Origin: Pseudomonas proteolytica
GTDB taxonomy: Bacteria > Pseudomonadota > Gammaproteobacteria > Pseudomonadales > Pseudomonadaceae
DNA length: 64,000 nucleotides
Direction of reading: 5' to 3'
Assembly (NCBI RefSeq): GCF_007858275.1
Contig: NZ_VFEV01000024.1
Coordinates: 1-64,000 of the forward strand
Part shown: positions 1 to 8,461 of the stretch, piece by piece
Layout: each line of letters begins with the position of its first letter
Position numbering within the stretch: the first letter of the stretch is position 1
Translations under genes and position numbers: made by a program
Notes under the pieces: model-generated
What the model was told of the DNA's origin: nothing
Databases searched by the model: none
Seen by the model: the letters and a program-made list of their open reading frames with translations, nothing else

Positions 1-86
1 CTGGGCTGCGTAGCAGCCCTAAAGACAGGCGCTGCGGTGTACCTGAACGTCCGCGGAGGTTTTATTGGGGCTGCTACGCAGCCCAG
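1..86. repeat. REP-like inverted repeat, cut by window edge
   Basis: The first 19 bases (CTGGGCTGCGTAGCAGCCC) are matched by an inverted copy at about 67-86, with a ~47-base spacer. The same core with the same arrangement occurs as a complete element at 16039-16167, so this is probably the right-hand part of a REPIN whose left outer arm lies before the window. Confidence 0.7.
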
Positions 87-93
87 CGCGGGG

Positions 94-147
94 CAAGCCC
101 GCTCGCCACAACAAGCCCGCTCGCCACAACAGGTTCGCTCGCCATTC
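94..147. repeat. 18-bp tandem repeat, three units
   Basis: The unit CAAGCCCGCTCGCCACAA is present twice without change (94-111, 112-129) and a third time with changes (130-147). The unit is the outer arm of the neighbouring REP element, so this looks like local slippage of a REP end. It lies in the non-coding stretch downstream of the DUF1289 gene. Confidence 0.75.
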
Positions 148-154
148 AAAAATA

Positions 155-370
155 TCAGGCGCCGGATTTTCCGGGGATCATCCACAATATTCCACTGGCC
201 TTCGCCCGTTCATGGCACAACCCCAGCACTACCCGGCGCTCGGCATTGTCCATGCGACTCCAACGGGTGATTTCGTCGACATTGCGCTGGCAACCGGTGC
301 AGATATCGTCATCATCCAGCGCACAGATACTCACGCAGGGCGAGGCAACGGGGCGTTCTACCGGGTTCAT
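155..370 (-). CDS. DUF1289 family small cysteine-motif protein
   Basis: This 71-residue protein fits the DUF1289 family. Near its N terminus it has a C-x3-C-x8-C-x2-C pattern (CVSIC ... CTGC), followed by W and R residues typical of the family, which suggests metal or Fe-S binding. The biochemical role of the family is not established. Its start codon overlaps the stop of the upstream gamma-carbonic anhydrase-like gene by 4 bases (ATGA), so the two are translationally coupled. The length is normal for the family. The family call is solid; the function is unknown. Confidence 0.85.
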   Translation of the reverse strand: MNPVERPVASPCVSICALDDDDICTGCQRNVDEITRWSRMDNAERRVVLGLCHERAKASGILWMIPGKSGA

Positions 371-891
371 TCTGGCTGCTCGACCAGATCACGGGCATAG
401 CGCTGCGAGTTATGCACGTAGTGCGCAGCACTGGCCTCCAGCATTCTTTTCTGCTGCTCGGTCAACTCCCGCACGACCTTGCCAGGCGAGCCCATCACCA
501 GCGAGCCGTCGGGGATTTCCTTGCCTTCGCCGATCAACGAGTTGGCGCCGATGATGCAGTGCCGGCCGATCTTGGCACCGTTGAGGATCACCGCATTGAT
601 GCCAATCAGGCTGTAGTCGCCGACGGTGCAGCCATGCAGCATGGCGTTATGCCCAACCGTCACACCAGTGCCCAGGGTCAGCGGGTAGCCCATGTCGGTG
701 TGCATCACGCTGCCGTCCTGCACGTTGCTGTTCTTGCCGATCAGGATCAGTTCGTTGTCACCACGCAACACCGCGTTGAACCAGACGTTGGCCCCCTCTT
801 CCAGCTTGACCTTGCCCACCAGCGTGGCATTGGGCGCCACCCAGCTGTGTGGATGGGTCTCGACGCGGGCATCGCCCAGGCGGTATTTCAT
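367..891 (-). CDS. gamma-carbonic anhydrase family hexapeptide protein (YrdA/PaaY type)
   Basis: The 174-residue protein is a left-handed beta-helix of hexapeptide repeats (for example VTVGHN, CTVGDY, AKIGRH). Three histidines, H64, H81 and H86, have the spacing of the gamma-class zinc ligands. Relatives include E. coli YrdA and PaaY. Carbonic anhydrase activity has been shown for some members, while others are thioesterase-like or metal-binding proteins, so the reaction here is inferred. It is the first gene of a two-gene unit with the DUF1289 protein. A 35-base gap separates it from the Nudix gene, which reads in the same direction. Confidence 0.9.
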   Translation of the reverse strand: MKYRLGDARVETHPHSWVAPNATLVGKVKLEEGANVWFNAVLRGDNELILIGKNSNVQDGSVMHTDMGYPLTLGTGVTVGHNAMLHGCTVGDYSLIGINAVILNGAKIGRHCIIGANSLIGEGKEIPDGSLVMGSPGKVVRELTEQQKRMLEASAAHYVHNSQRYARDLVEQPE

Positions 892-926
892 GGTCTTCCC
901 TCACGGCTTGCCATTCAAACGATGGC

Positions 927-1529
927 TTAGGTATTGATAAAGCTTTTCGGCGGTCGATGCAGGCTGATGTCGGCATCGTCATAGAGCAGGTTGATCAACT
1001 CTACGATCATGATCGCCGTCAGGCCCCAGATCTTGTATTCACCGAACCGATAGCTGGGCACGTACCAACTGCGGCCCTGGTAATCGATGCGATGGGTGTG
1101 CTCGCGCGGGTCCTGGCGGAAAAACTCCAGGGGCACGCTGAATACCGCAGCAATCTCGGCGTCGTTGGCCAGGTACTCGACATAATCGGGAATCACCCCC
1201 ACATACGGGGTCACACGGATGCCGTGCAGGGAGATCAGCGGGCTCAAGGGGCCGATCACTTCCACCAGGCCCGGCGGCAGGCCGATTTCTTCTTCGGCCT
1301 CGCGCAGGGCAGTGAACACCAGGTCCGGGTCTTCCGGGTCGCGCCGCCCTCCCGGAAAGGCCACTTCGCCACCGTGGGTCGACAGCCCGCTGGCGCGCAG
1401 GGTCAGGATCAGCTCGGGTTCGTCACTACGGGTAATCGGCACCAGCACGGCGGCCTCGGGGAAACGTCCGTCAGTTTCCAGCGTGCGTGGCGTGTGATTG
1501 CTTACCCGGCGAAGTAGCTCGTCCAGCAT
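927..1529 (-). CDS. Nudix hydrolase, CoA pyrophosphatase (NudL type)
   Basis: This 200-residue cytosolic Nudix protein has the CoA-pyrophosphatase signature LRASGLSTHGGEVAFPGG just before a Nudix box containing LREAEEEIGL. Members cleave CoA or acyl-CoA to 4'-phosphopantetheine plus 3',5'-ADP. The ATG is preceded by a GAGATGA-like ribosome site. It is divergent from the second Nudix gene at 1676, with a 146-base intergenic region. The fold is certain; the CoA preference follows from the signature and is not tested here. Confidence 0.9.
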   Translation of the reverse strand: MLDELLRRVSNHTPRTLETDGRFPEAAVLVPITRSDEPELILTLRASGLSTHGGEVAFPGGRRDPEDPDLVFTALREAEEEIGLPPGLVEVIGPLSPLISLHGIRVTPYVGVIPDYVEYLANDAEIAAVFSVPLEFFRQDPREHTHRIDYQGRSWYVPSYRFGEYKIWGLTAIMIVELINLLYDDADISLHRPPKSFINT

Positions 1530-1675
1530 GAGTCATCTCGATCTGTTGGCTACCTTGCATCATGCACCAAAGCGTACGGGCGCCCAACCCCAAAACCCCG
1601 GCGGTGTCGCTAAACGACAACTTGCAGGCCACTGCCCTGCACGCCAAGATAGGCGCAGTCCCCAGGAACCCAAGC

Positions 1676-2224
1676 ATGAACTTCTGCAGCCAATGCGGTA
1701 AACCGGTCATCCAGCGCATTCCCGAAGGCGACGCACGCCTGCGTTATGTGTGTGACCACTGTCAGACTATTCACTACCAGAATCCCAATATCGTCGCCGG
1801 CACCCTGCCCGTCTGGGGCAACCAGGTGCTGCTGTGCCGACGGGCCATCGAGCCGCGCCTGGGCTTCTGGACCCTGCCTGCAGGCTTTATGGAAAACGGC
1901 GAGACCGTCGAACAGGGCGCCATGCGCGAAACCCTTGAGGAAGCCTGCGCCAGGGTGCGCAACCTGAGCATCTACACGCTGATCGATGTACCGCACATCA
2001 GCCAGGTGCATATCTTCTACCGCGCCGAACTGATCGACCTGGACTTTGCCGCCGGCCCCGAGAGCCTGGAAGTCAGGCTGTTCGATGAAGCCGATATCCC
2101 TTGGTCCGAGCTGGCTTTCCGCACGGTCAGGCGTACCTTAGAATGCTTTTTCGCTGACCGTCGGCAACAGGTGTTCCCCGTGCGCAGCGAATCGGTGCCG
2201 CCTGCGACTCAACCGGCGCAATAA
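1676..2224 (+). CDS. Nudix hydrolase with N-terminal zinc ribbon
   Basis: The 182-residue protein begins with a zinc ribbon (CSQC at 4-7 and CDHC further on), followed by a Nudix domain with box GFMENGETVEQGAMRETLEE. The box ends in ACA, so the usual glycine is replaced by cysteine, which I believe is common in this subgroup. The reading frame is open upstream to 1562, but the ATG at 1676 is chosen because the zinc-ribbon start MNFCSQCG is the conserved N terminus. NudC-like NADH pyrophosphatases share the ribbon-plus-Nudix layout but are longer, so the substrate is open. Only 23 bases separate it from the L,D-transpeptidase gene. Confidence 0.88.
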   Translation: MNFCSQCGKPVIQRIPEGDARLRYVCDHCQTIHYQNPNIVAGTLPVWGNQVLLCRRAIEPRLGFWTLPAGFMENGETVEQGAMRETLEEACARVRNLSIYTLIDVPHISQVHIFYRAELIDLDFAAGPESLEVRLFDEADIPWSELAFRTVRRTLECFFADRRQQVFPVRSESVPPATQPAQ

Positions 2225-2247
2225 GCCTTTATACGGATATCGTTTCA

Positions 2248-2751
2248 ATGCGTTGGTTGCTTGCCCTGCTCTGCCTGTCGTTCGCCAGCCTGTCGTGCGC
2301 CACCACCCTGCAAACCCTGGGCGGCAAACCCGTCGAGAAGATCCTGGTGCTCAAGTCCGCCCATCAGTTGCAACTGATCAACGACGGCAAGCCGCTCAAG
2401 ACCTACCGTATTTCCCTGGGCAAGAACCCCAAGGGCCACAAGCTGATCGAAGGCGACCGCCGCACCCCGGAAGGCTTCTACTGGATCGACTGGCGCAAGA
2501 CCAGCGACCGCTTCAACCTGTCCATGCACATCTCCTACCCCAATATCAGCGATGCCGCCCGCGCGCGCCGCGAAGGGGTCAAGCCCGGCAGCATGATCAT
2601 GATCCACGGCACGCCAGACAGTGAGGAATACCCCGAACAGTGGTTCCACACCCTGGACTGGACCGACGGCTGCATCGGTATGCGCAATGTCGACATGCGC
2701 GAAGTGTGGAACCTGGTCAAGGACGGCACGATGATCGAGATCCGCCCGTAA
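2248..2751 (+). CDS. L,D-transpeptidase (YkuD domain), periplasmic
   Basis: The 167-residue protein has a cleavable signal peptide (MRWLLALLCLSFASLSCA) and one YkuD domain. The active-site histidine lies in MIHGTP (H120) and the nucleophile in TDGCIGM (C142). Such enzymes make 3-3 cross-links in peptidoglycan or attach lipoproteins to it. No LysM or other wall-binding domain is present, so it is a minimal member of the family. A strong terminator follows at 2797-2845. Confidence 0.92.
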   Translation: MRWLLALLCLSFASLSCATTLQTLGGKPVEKILVLKSAHQLQLINDGKPLKTYRISLGKNPKGHKLIEGDRRTPEGFYWIDWRKTSDRFNLSMHISYPNISDAARARREGVKPGSMIMIHGTPDSEEYPEQWFHTLDWTDGCIGMRNVDMREVWNLVKDGTMIEIRP

Positions 2752-2796
2752 CCGGCACCGTTCGTAAAATAATTCAAAAAAAACCTGCCTCCCCCA

Positions 2797-2845
2797 CAGC
2801 CCCTGCCGGTGAATACCATTTCACTGCCAGGGGCTGCGTCTTTCT
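2797..2845 (+). terminator. Rho-independent terminator after the L,D-transpeptidase gene
   Basis: CAGCCCCTG (2797-2805) pairs with CAGGGGCTG (2828-2836). The long loop can extend the stem with GTGAA/TTCAC. CGTCTTTCT follows. It separates the transpeptidase gene from the nag operon. Confidence 0.75.
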
Positions 2846-2866
2846 GCGCGCGATAAAGACCTCTCT

Positions 2867-2956
2867 AATACCACTTGATGCCAGGCACCTTTAAGGTGCC
2901 TGCAAACAGCCGTTTGCACGCTTTTGGCGGCATTGACATGGTATTTAAGTGGTATT
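2867..2956. promoter_or_regulatory. candidate operators for the GntR regulator of the nag operon
   Basis: AATACCACTT (2867-2876) and its exact reverse complement AAGTGGTATT (2947-2956) flank the region just upstream of the GntR-family gene. A further TGGTAT lies at 2939-2944, so two TGGTAT cores are 11 bases apart, about one helical turn. The arrangement fits looped or cooperative binding by a GntR/UTRA dimer. The assignment to the adjacent regulator is inferred from position. Confidence 0.5.
2883..2901. other. perfect 19-bp palindrome in the nag upstream region
   Basis: AGGCACCT-TTA-AGGTGCCT is a perfect 8+3+8 palindrome lying between the two outer half-sites of the preceding entry. It has no T-run, so it is not an obvious terminator. 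It could be a protein-binding site or a leader hairpin. Confidence 0.5.
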
Positions 2957-3012
2957 AATTTCCGGCCATTACCGGGCGACAACACTCCAATAACGCATCG
3001 GAAACCCTACAG

Positions 3013-3771
3013 ATGAATCCCATCCAGACCCTGCGTCCTGACGACCGACAATCCACGCCGCTGTACCTGCAACTGGCCCGCAATCTGGAAGCCGCGATCC
3101 ATGCCGGCCAGTGGAAATCCGAGCAGGCCTTGCCCTCGGAGCGCGTGCTCAGCGAGCAGTTGAGCATTTCCCGGGTCACCGCCCGCAAAGCCCTGGAAGT
3201 GTTGTTCGCCCAAGGCCTGATCCGCCGCAGCCAAGGCTCCGGGACTTTTATTACGCCGCGCCTGGAACAACCGCTGTCGCGCCTTTCGGGGTTCAGCGAA
3301 ATGCTGCGGCTCAAGGGGTTTGCCCCCAGTTCGCAATGGCTGGTGCGCGAGATCACCCCGCCGACCCATGAAGAACTGATCCGCCTGGGCCTGTCGCCCA
3401 CCGACAAAGTGGCGCGGCTCAAGCGCCTGCGCAAAGCGGACGACACCGTGATGGCCATCGAGATGAGCGCCCTGCCCGCTTCGATCATTCCCAACCCCCA
3501 GGCCATCGGCAGCTCGCTCTACGAATACCTGGAAGGCATCGGCAAACCGGTGGTGCGGGCCCTGCAACACATCCAGGCAATCAACGCCTCGGACGAGTTC
3601 GCGGCCCTGGTGGGCATCGCCCCCGGCACCGCCATGCTGCTGATGACCCGGGTCGGCTACACCGCCGACAACACGCCCATCGAGATCACCGACACCTACT
3701 GCCGCAACGACTACTACGACTTTGTCGCAGAGCTGCGTCGCTATGACTTTGCCGCCGAGTTGCGGCCTTAG
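3013..3771 (+). CDS. nagR: GntR/HutC-type transcriptional regulator of the GlcNAc operon
   Basis: The 252-residue protein has an N-terminal winged helix (about 15-85; LPSERVLSEQLSISRVTARKAL is the recognition region) and a UTRA effector domain (about 100-245). In this family the UTRA domain binds a sugar phosphate, here most likely GlcNAc-6-P or GlcN-6-P. It is the first gene of the nag operon, 9 bases upstream of nagA. It is therefore likely autoregulated through the TGGTAT-containing sites upstream. The homologue in P. aeruginosa is called NagQ. Function is inferred from family and context. Confidence 0.9.
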   Translation: MNPIQTLRPDDRQSTPLYLQLARNLEAAIHAGQWKSEQALPSERVLSEQLSISRVTARKALEVLFAQGLIRRSQGSGTFITPRLEQPLSRLSGFSEMLRLKGFAPSSQWLVREITPPTHEELIRLGLSPTDKVARLKRLRKADDTVMAIEMSALPASIIPNPQAIGSSLYEYLEGIGKPVVRALQHIQAINASDEFAALVGIAPGTAMLLMTRVGYTADNTPIEITDTYCRNDYYDFVAELRRYDFAAELRP

Positions 3772-3780
3772 AGAACTGCC

Positions 3781-4887
3781 ATGTCCGAAGACAATATCCT
3801 CACGCCCCACGGCTGGATTCGCGGCCGCCTGGTGCACCACGAAGGCAAGGTCAGCGCCGTCGAAGGCGTGCCTTGCGATCCGGCCGACAACGACCTGCCC
3901 TACTTGCTGCCAGGTTTTATCGACCTGCATGTGCACGGCGGCGGCGGCAAGGACATCATGGAAGGCCGCAGCGCCTTCGAGACCATCACTCGCACCCATG
4001 TGCGTTTCGGCACCACCTCGTTGTTGGCCACCACCATGACTGCGCCGGTCGAGGAAATCTCCCGGGTGCTCGGCGAACTCGGCCAGTTCTGCGAACAGCG
4101 CCCGGCCGGCAGCGCCCGAGTGCTGGGGGTGCATCTGGAAGGCCCCTACATCAACCCGGGCAAGCTCGGCGCCCAACCGAACTTCGCCCACACAGCGCTG
4201 ATGGCCGAGGTTGAGGAATACCTGCGCCTGGCGCCGATCCGGGTGATCACCATTGCCCCGGAAATCGCCGGCCATGACGACCTGATCCGCGCGCTCAGCC
4301 AACGCGGGGTGCGCATGCAGATCGGCCATACCCTGGGCAGCTATGAAGAAGGCGTCGCCGCCCTGGCCGCCGGCGCGACCAGCTTTACCCACCTGTACAA
4401 CGCCATGAGCCCGCTGCATCACCGCGAGCCGGGCATCGTCGGCGCCGCCCTGGCCCATGCCAAATACGCAGAGTTGATCCCGGACCTGCTGCACGTGCAC
4501 CCCGGCGCCATGCGCGTGGCCCTGCGCTCGATCCCCTGCCTGTACTGCGTCACCGACTCCACGGCCGCCGCCGGCATGCCCGACGGTAAATACAAGCTGG
4601 GCAGCCATACCGTGACCAAATGCCTGGGCGGCGTGCGCCTGGCCGACGGCACCCTAGCCGGCAGCACCCTGACCATGGATCAGGCGCTGCGCAACCTGGT
4701 GAAGATCGGCCTGCCGATCAACGAAGCCTCACAGCGCCTGTCGCAATTTCCTGCGGACTATCTGGGCCTGGAACAACGCGGCCGCCTGCAACCCGGCAGT
4801 TTTGCCGACTGCGTGCGCCTGGACCGCTCCCTGCACCTCACCGACGTAATGGTCGAAGGAGAAACCATTGACTTCAAAAATGCTTGA
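3781..4887 (+). CDS. nagA: N-acetylglucosamine-6-phosphate deacetylase
   Basis: The 368-residue amidohydrolase removes acetate from GlcNAc-6-P to give GlcN-6-P. Visible motifs are DLHVHGGGG (H50, H52), HLEGPY (E120), QIGHT (H183), THLYNAM, and the catalytic aspartate in CVTDSTAAAG (D259). The length is normal. It follows the regulator by 9 bases, and its 3' end overlaps the next gene, so expression is operonic. Confidence 0.95.
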   Translation: MSEDNILTPHGWIRGRLVHHEGKVSAVEGVPCDPADNDLPYLLPGFIDLHVHGGGGKDIMEGRSAFETITRTHVRFGTTSLLATTMTAPVEEISRVLGELGQFCEQRPAGSARVLGVHLEGPYINPGKLGAQPNFAHTALMAEVEEYLRLAPIRVITIAPEIAGHDDLIRALSQRGVRMQIGHTLGSYEEGVAALAAGATSFTHLYNAMSPLHHREPGIVGAALAHAKYAELIPDLLHVHPGAMRVALRSIPCLYCVTDSTAAAGMPDGKYKLGSHTVTKCLGGVRLADGTLAGSTLTMDQALRNLVKIGLPINEASQRLSQFPADYLGLEQRGRLQPGSFADCVRLDRSLHLTDVMVEGETIDFKNA

Positions 4888-5890
4888 AGAGGCCCTGGCC
4901 TCCTGTGAGGCCGTCGCGGCCCAATTGCAATGCCTCGACCCGCTGCTGGCCGAAGTCGCGGGCCGCCTGCGCCGCCAGCCGCCGCAAGTGGCGATGACCG
5001 TCGCCCGTGGCAGTTCGGACCACGCCGCCAGCTACTTCGCCTACCTGACCATGCAACACGTGGGCGTGCCGGTGGCGTCGCTGCCGATGTCGGTGGTGAC
5101 ACTGGCGCAGGCGCCGCTGAAAGTCAGCGGTCAGGCCGCCTTCGGGTTTTCCCAGTCGGGGCAAAGCCCGGACCTGGTCAACAGCCTGCGCCTGCTGCGC
5201 AAGCGCGGGGCGTTGAGCGTATCGATGGTCAACGCCGAAGACTCGCCCCTGGAGGCCGCGTGCGAATTCCATGTGCCCCTGTGCGCCGGCCCCGAACGCA
5301 GTGTGGCCGCGACCAAGAGCTTTATCGCCACCTTGAGCGCCAGTGCCCAGTTGGTCGGCCACTGGAACCAGGAAGACGGCCTGCTCGAAGCCTGCCACGC
5401 CTTGCCTGCCGGCCTGCGCGAAGCGGCGACCCAGGACTGGAGCCTGGCCATCGACGCCCTGCGCGATTGCCAGCGCCTGATGGTTATCGGCCGTGGCGCC
5501 GGGTTTGCCATTGCCCAGGAAGCCGCGCTCAAACTCAAGGAAACCTCGGCGATCCAGGCCGAAGCCTTCAGCAGCGCCGAAGTGCGCCATGGGCCGATGG
5601 CCTTGATCGACGCCAACTACCCGTTGCTGGTGTTCGCCCCACGCGGCGCCGAACAGCCGGGCTTGCTGACCCTGGCCACGGAAATGCGCCAACGCGGCGC
5701 CCGCGTGCTGCTGGCCGCACCCGACGATATCGCCGAGCGTGACCTGACCCTCAGCCGCGCCGAACACCCGGCCCTGGACCCGATCCTGGCGATCCAGAGC
5801 TTTTACGTAATGGCCGCCGGCCTGGCCCAGGCCCGGGGCATGGACCCCGACCAGCCGCGCCACCTGAGCAAAGTCACCCGCACCCACTGA
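4868..5890 (+). CDS. nagB: SIS-domain glucosamine-6-phosphate deaminase (NagB-II type)
   Basis: This 340-residue protein has two SIS sugar-isomerase domains (about 40-165 and 195-325) and lacks the glutaminase domain of GlmS. In nag operons such proteins act as NagB-II, converting GlcN-6-P to fructose-6-P and ammonia. They replace the unrelated classical NagB. The TTG at 4868 is preferred over the ATG at 4880 because GAAGGAG (4855-4861) sits 6 bases before the TTG but 18 before the ATG. With the TTG, the gene overlaps nagA by 20 bases. AgaS-type activity on a galactosamine derivative is the alternative, but the context favours GlcN-6-P. Confidence 0.88.
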   Translation: MTSKMLEEALASCEAVAAQLQCLDPLLAEVAGRLRRQPPQVAMTVARGSSDHAASYFAYLTMQHVGVPVASLPMSVVTLAQAPLKVSGQAAFGFSQSGQSPDLVNSLRLLRKRGALSVSMVNAEDSPLEAACEFHVPLCAGPERSVAATKSFIATLSASAQLVGHWNQEDGLLEACHALPAGLREAATQDWSLAIDALRDCQRLMVIGRGAGFAIAQEAALKLKETSAIQAEAFSSAEVRHGPMALIDANYPLLVFAPRGAEQPGLLTLATEMRQRGARVLLAAPDDIAERDLTLSRAEHPALDPILAIQSFYVMAAGLAQARGMDPDQPRHLSKVTRTH

Positions 5891-5927
5891 AGTGATGTGC
5901 AGCGTTTTCCTGATGAGTACCGTGCCC

Positions 5928-8435
5928 ATGACCAACAATAACAATGACCTGACCCTCAACGCGCCCCTGACCGGGCCGGTGCGGACCCTGGGCAACGTGC
6001 CAGACGAGGTGTTCGCCAGCGGCGCCATGGGCGATGGCCTGGCCATCGACCCGCTCAACGATTGCCTGTATGCGCCATGCGATGGCGTGGTGATTCACCT
6101 TGCCCGCACCGGGCATGCGCTGACCCTGCGTGCCGACAACGGTGCAGAGATCCTGTTGCACGTGGGCATCGACACCGTCGAGCTCAAGGGCGAGGGCTTT
6201 GCGCTGCTGGTCAAGGAGGGCGCCCGGGTGAGCAGCGGCCAGGCCCTGGTGCGCCTGGACCTGGACCGCATCGCCCGCCAGTGCAAAAGCCTGATCAGCC
6301 TGATCATCCTCACCAACAGCGATCAGTTCGAGCTGCGACCGTTCAGCATGCAAATGGCGACCGTGGGCCAACCGCTGATGCAGGTCTACCCGCGCCACAC
6401 CTCGGCCACCCGCACAGCGCCTGGCGCGCACACCGGCAACGCCGCCAGCGCCAGCATTCGCATCACCCACAAGGGTGGCCTGCATGCACGCCCCGCTGCG
6501 TTGATCCGCAAGACCGCGCAAGGTTTCAGCAGCCAGTCGCACCTGCATTTCGCCGGCAAATCTGCGCCGTGCGGCAGCCTGATCGGCCTGCTGGGCCTGG
6601 GGATTGGCGAGCAGGACGAAGTGCGCGTCAGTTGCCAAGGCGAAGACAGCGAAGCCGCCTTGCAAGCCCTGCTCGCGGCGTTGTCCCTGGCGGTTCCCCA
6701 CAAAGCCCCGGCCACCGTCGCTGCGCAGCGCGCCCCCGCCCAAGCCGGTGTTTTGCAAGGTGTCTGCGCCGCACCTGGCCTGGTCTGCGGGCCTTTGTGG
6801 CGAATGAGCAGCATCGAGTTGCCTGCAGACCCGCGAACCCACGTCGCCGATGAGCAGTTGCAGCAACTGGACGCCGCCCTGGAGCAGGTGCGCGGGGAAA
6901 TCCGCCGTACCCTGGAGCACGCCCGCCGGCGCAAGGACGTGGACGAAGAGGAGATCTTCGCCGCCCACCTGGCCCTGCTGGAAGACCCCGCCCTGCTGGA
7001 GGCCGCCACCGCTGCCATCGAGCAAGGCAGCGCCGCCACCCACGCCTGGCGCGATGCAATCCAGGCCCAATGCGCCGTGCTGCTGGGCTTGGGCAAGCCG
7101 TTGTTCGCCGAGCGCGCCAACGACCTGCGGGACTTGCAGCAGCGGGTCCTGCGGGCGCTGCTGGGTGAAGCCTGGCAGTTCGAGTTGCCGGCCGGCGCCA
7201 TTGTCGCCGCCCATGAATTGACCCCCTCGGACCTGCTGCAGTTGAGCGAGCAGAACGCTGCGGGCCTGTGCATGGCCGAAGGGGGCGCCACCTCCCATGT
7301 GGCGATCCTGGCCCGGGGCAAAGGCTTGCCCTGTGTGGTCGCCCTGGGCAGTGAAGTGCTCGATGTGCCCCAAGGCCAGCGTGTGGTGCTGGACGCCGCC
7401 AACGGCCGCCTGGAACTGATGCCCGATGATGCACGCCACGCCGAGGTGCACCAGATCCGCGATGCGCAAAAACTGCAGCGCCAGCAGCAACAGGCCCAGG
7501 CCCAGACAGCGGCCAGCACCCTTGATGGCGTAAGCGTTGAGGTGGCGGCCAATGTGGCCTCCAGCAGCGAGGCACAGATGGCCTACGAAAACGGCGCCGA
7601 TGGCGTTGGCCTGTTGCGTACCGAATTTCTGTTTGTCGAGCGCCGCACCGCGCCCGATGAGCAAGAGCAGCGCCAGGCCTACCAGGCGGTGCTGGACGCC
7701 ATGGGCGACAAACCAGTGATCATTCGCACCATCGATGTGGGCGGCGACAAACAGCTCGACTATCTGCCACTGCCCGCCGAAGCCAATCCGGTGCTGGGCC
7801 TGCGCGGCATTCGCATGGCCCAGGTACGCCCGGAACTGCTCGACCAGCAATTGCGTGCCCTGCTGCAGGTCAGCCCGCTGCAGCGCTGCCGGATCCTGTT
7901 GCCAATGGTCAGTGAAGTGGACGAGTTGCTGCACATTCGCCAGCGCCTCGACGACCTGTGCGCCGAACTGGGGTTGACCCAGCGCCCGGACCTGGGGGTG
8001 ATGATCGAAGTGCCGGCCGCCGCGCTGATGGCCGAGCAACTGGCCGAGCATGCGGACTTTTTGTCGATCGGCACCAATGACCTGTCCCAGTACACCCTGG
8101 CCATGGACCGCGACCATGCCGGCCTGGCTGCCCGGGTCGATGCACTGCACCCGGCGCTGTTGCGCCTGATCGCCCAGACCTGCGCCGGCGCCGCGAAACA
8201 TGGCCGTTGGGTCGGCGTGTGTGGCGCCCTGGCCTCCGACCCGCTGGCCACACCGGTGCTGGTGGGCCTGGGGGTGCGCGAGCTGTCCGTGAGCCCGCCG
8301 CAGATTGCTGAAATCAAAGACCGTGTGCGCCACCTCGACGCCACGCAATGCCGGCAACTGAGCCAGGGCCTGCTCAACCTGAGCAGCGCCGGGGCCGTAC
8401 GCCAAGCCTGTCACCAGCACTGGCCGTTGAGCTGA
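5928..8435 (+). CDS. nagF: PTS multiphosphoryl transfer protein EIIA-HPr-EI for GlcNAc
   Basis: The ~835-residue cytosolic fusion carries a glucose-type EIIA domain (about 10-145; H78 in LLHVGID), an HPr domain (about 175-260; H186 in GLHARPAA), and enzyme I (about 280-830; H457 in GGATSHVAIL). It moves phosphate from PEP to the partner EIIB of NagE. GTG 5892, ATG 5895 and ATG 5913 are also in frame. The ATG at 5928 is preferred because it puts the N terminus level with the trehalose paralogue at 22661-25183 (MT..., about 10 residues before APL). None of the candidates has a strong ribosome site, so coupling to nagB is likely. Confidence 0.9.
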   Translation: MTNNNNDLTLNAPLTGPVRTLGNVPDEVFASGAMGDGLAIDPLNDCLYAPCDGVVIHLARTGHALTLRADNGAEILLHVGIDTVELKGEGFALLVKEGARVSSGQALVRLDLDRIARQCKSLISLIILTNSDQFELRPFSMQMATVGQPLMQVYPRHTSATRTAPGAHTGNAASASIRITHKGGLHARPAALIRKTAQGFSSQSHLHFAGKSAPCGSLIGLLGLGIGEQDEVRVSCQGEDSEAALQALLAALSLAVPHKAPATVAAQRAPAQAGVLQGVCAAPGLVCGPLWRMSSIELPADPRTHVADEQLQQLDAALEQVRGEIRRTLEHARRRKDVDEEEIFAAHLALLEDPALLEAATAAIEQGSAATHAWRDAIQAQCAVLLGLGKPLFAERANDLRDLQQRVLRALLGEAWQFELPAGAIVAAHELTPSDLLQLSEQNAAGLCMAEGGATSHVAILARGKGLPCVVALGSEVLDVPQGQRVVLDAANGRLELMPDDARHAEVHQIRDAQKLQRQQQQAQAQTAASTLDGVSVEVAANVASSSEAQMAYENGADGVGLLRTEFLFVERRTAPDEQEQRQAYQAVLDAMGDKPVIIRTIDVGGDKQLDYLPLPAEANPVLGLRGIRMAQVRPELLDQQLRALLQVSPLQRCRILLPMVSEVDELLHIRQRLDDLCAELGLTQRPDLGVMIEVPAAALMAEQLAEHADFLSIGTNDLSQYTLAMDRDHAGLAARVDALHPALLRLIAQTCAGAAKHGRWVGVCGALASDPLATPVLVGLGVRELSVSPPQIAEIKDRVRHLDATQCRQLSQGLLNLSSAGAVRQACHQHWPLS

Positions 8436-8461
8436 CAACAACAAGAAAAAGGAGACTCGCC

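Noticed and set aside
94..147. Tandem repeat considered as a CRISPR array
   Set aside because: Units are directly joined without spacers, are too short and derive from a REP arm. No cas gene is present.
37..270. A small plus-strand frame with repeated RSPQQ units near the start
   Set aside because: The repeats are only the 18-bp REP-derived tandem units in translation. The frame runs over the DUF1289 gene on the other strand.
3007..4608. A 533-codon minus-strand frame opposite nagR and nagA
   Set aside because: The frame crosses two well-supported genes and has shadow-type composition.
5874..8444. An 856-codon open frame on the minus strand opposite the nag EIIA-HPr-EI gene
   Set aside because: Same cause. 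All catalytic motifs are on the plus strand, and the minus-strand product is rich in Gln, His and Gly with no domain.
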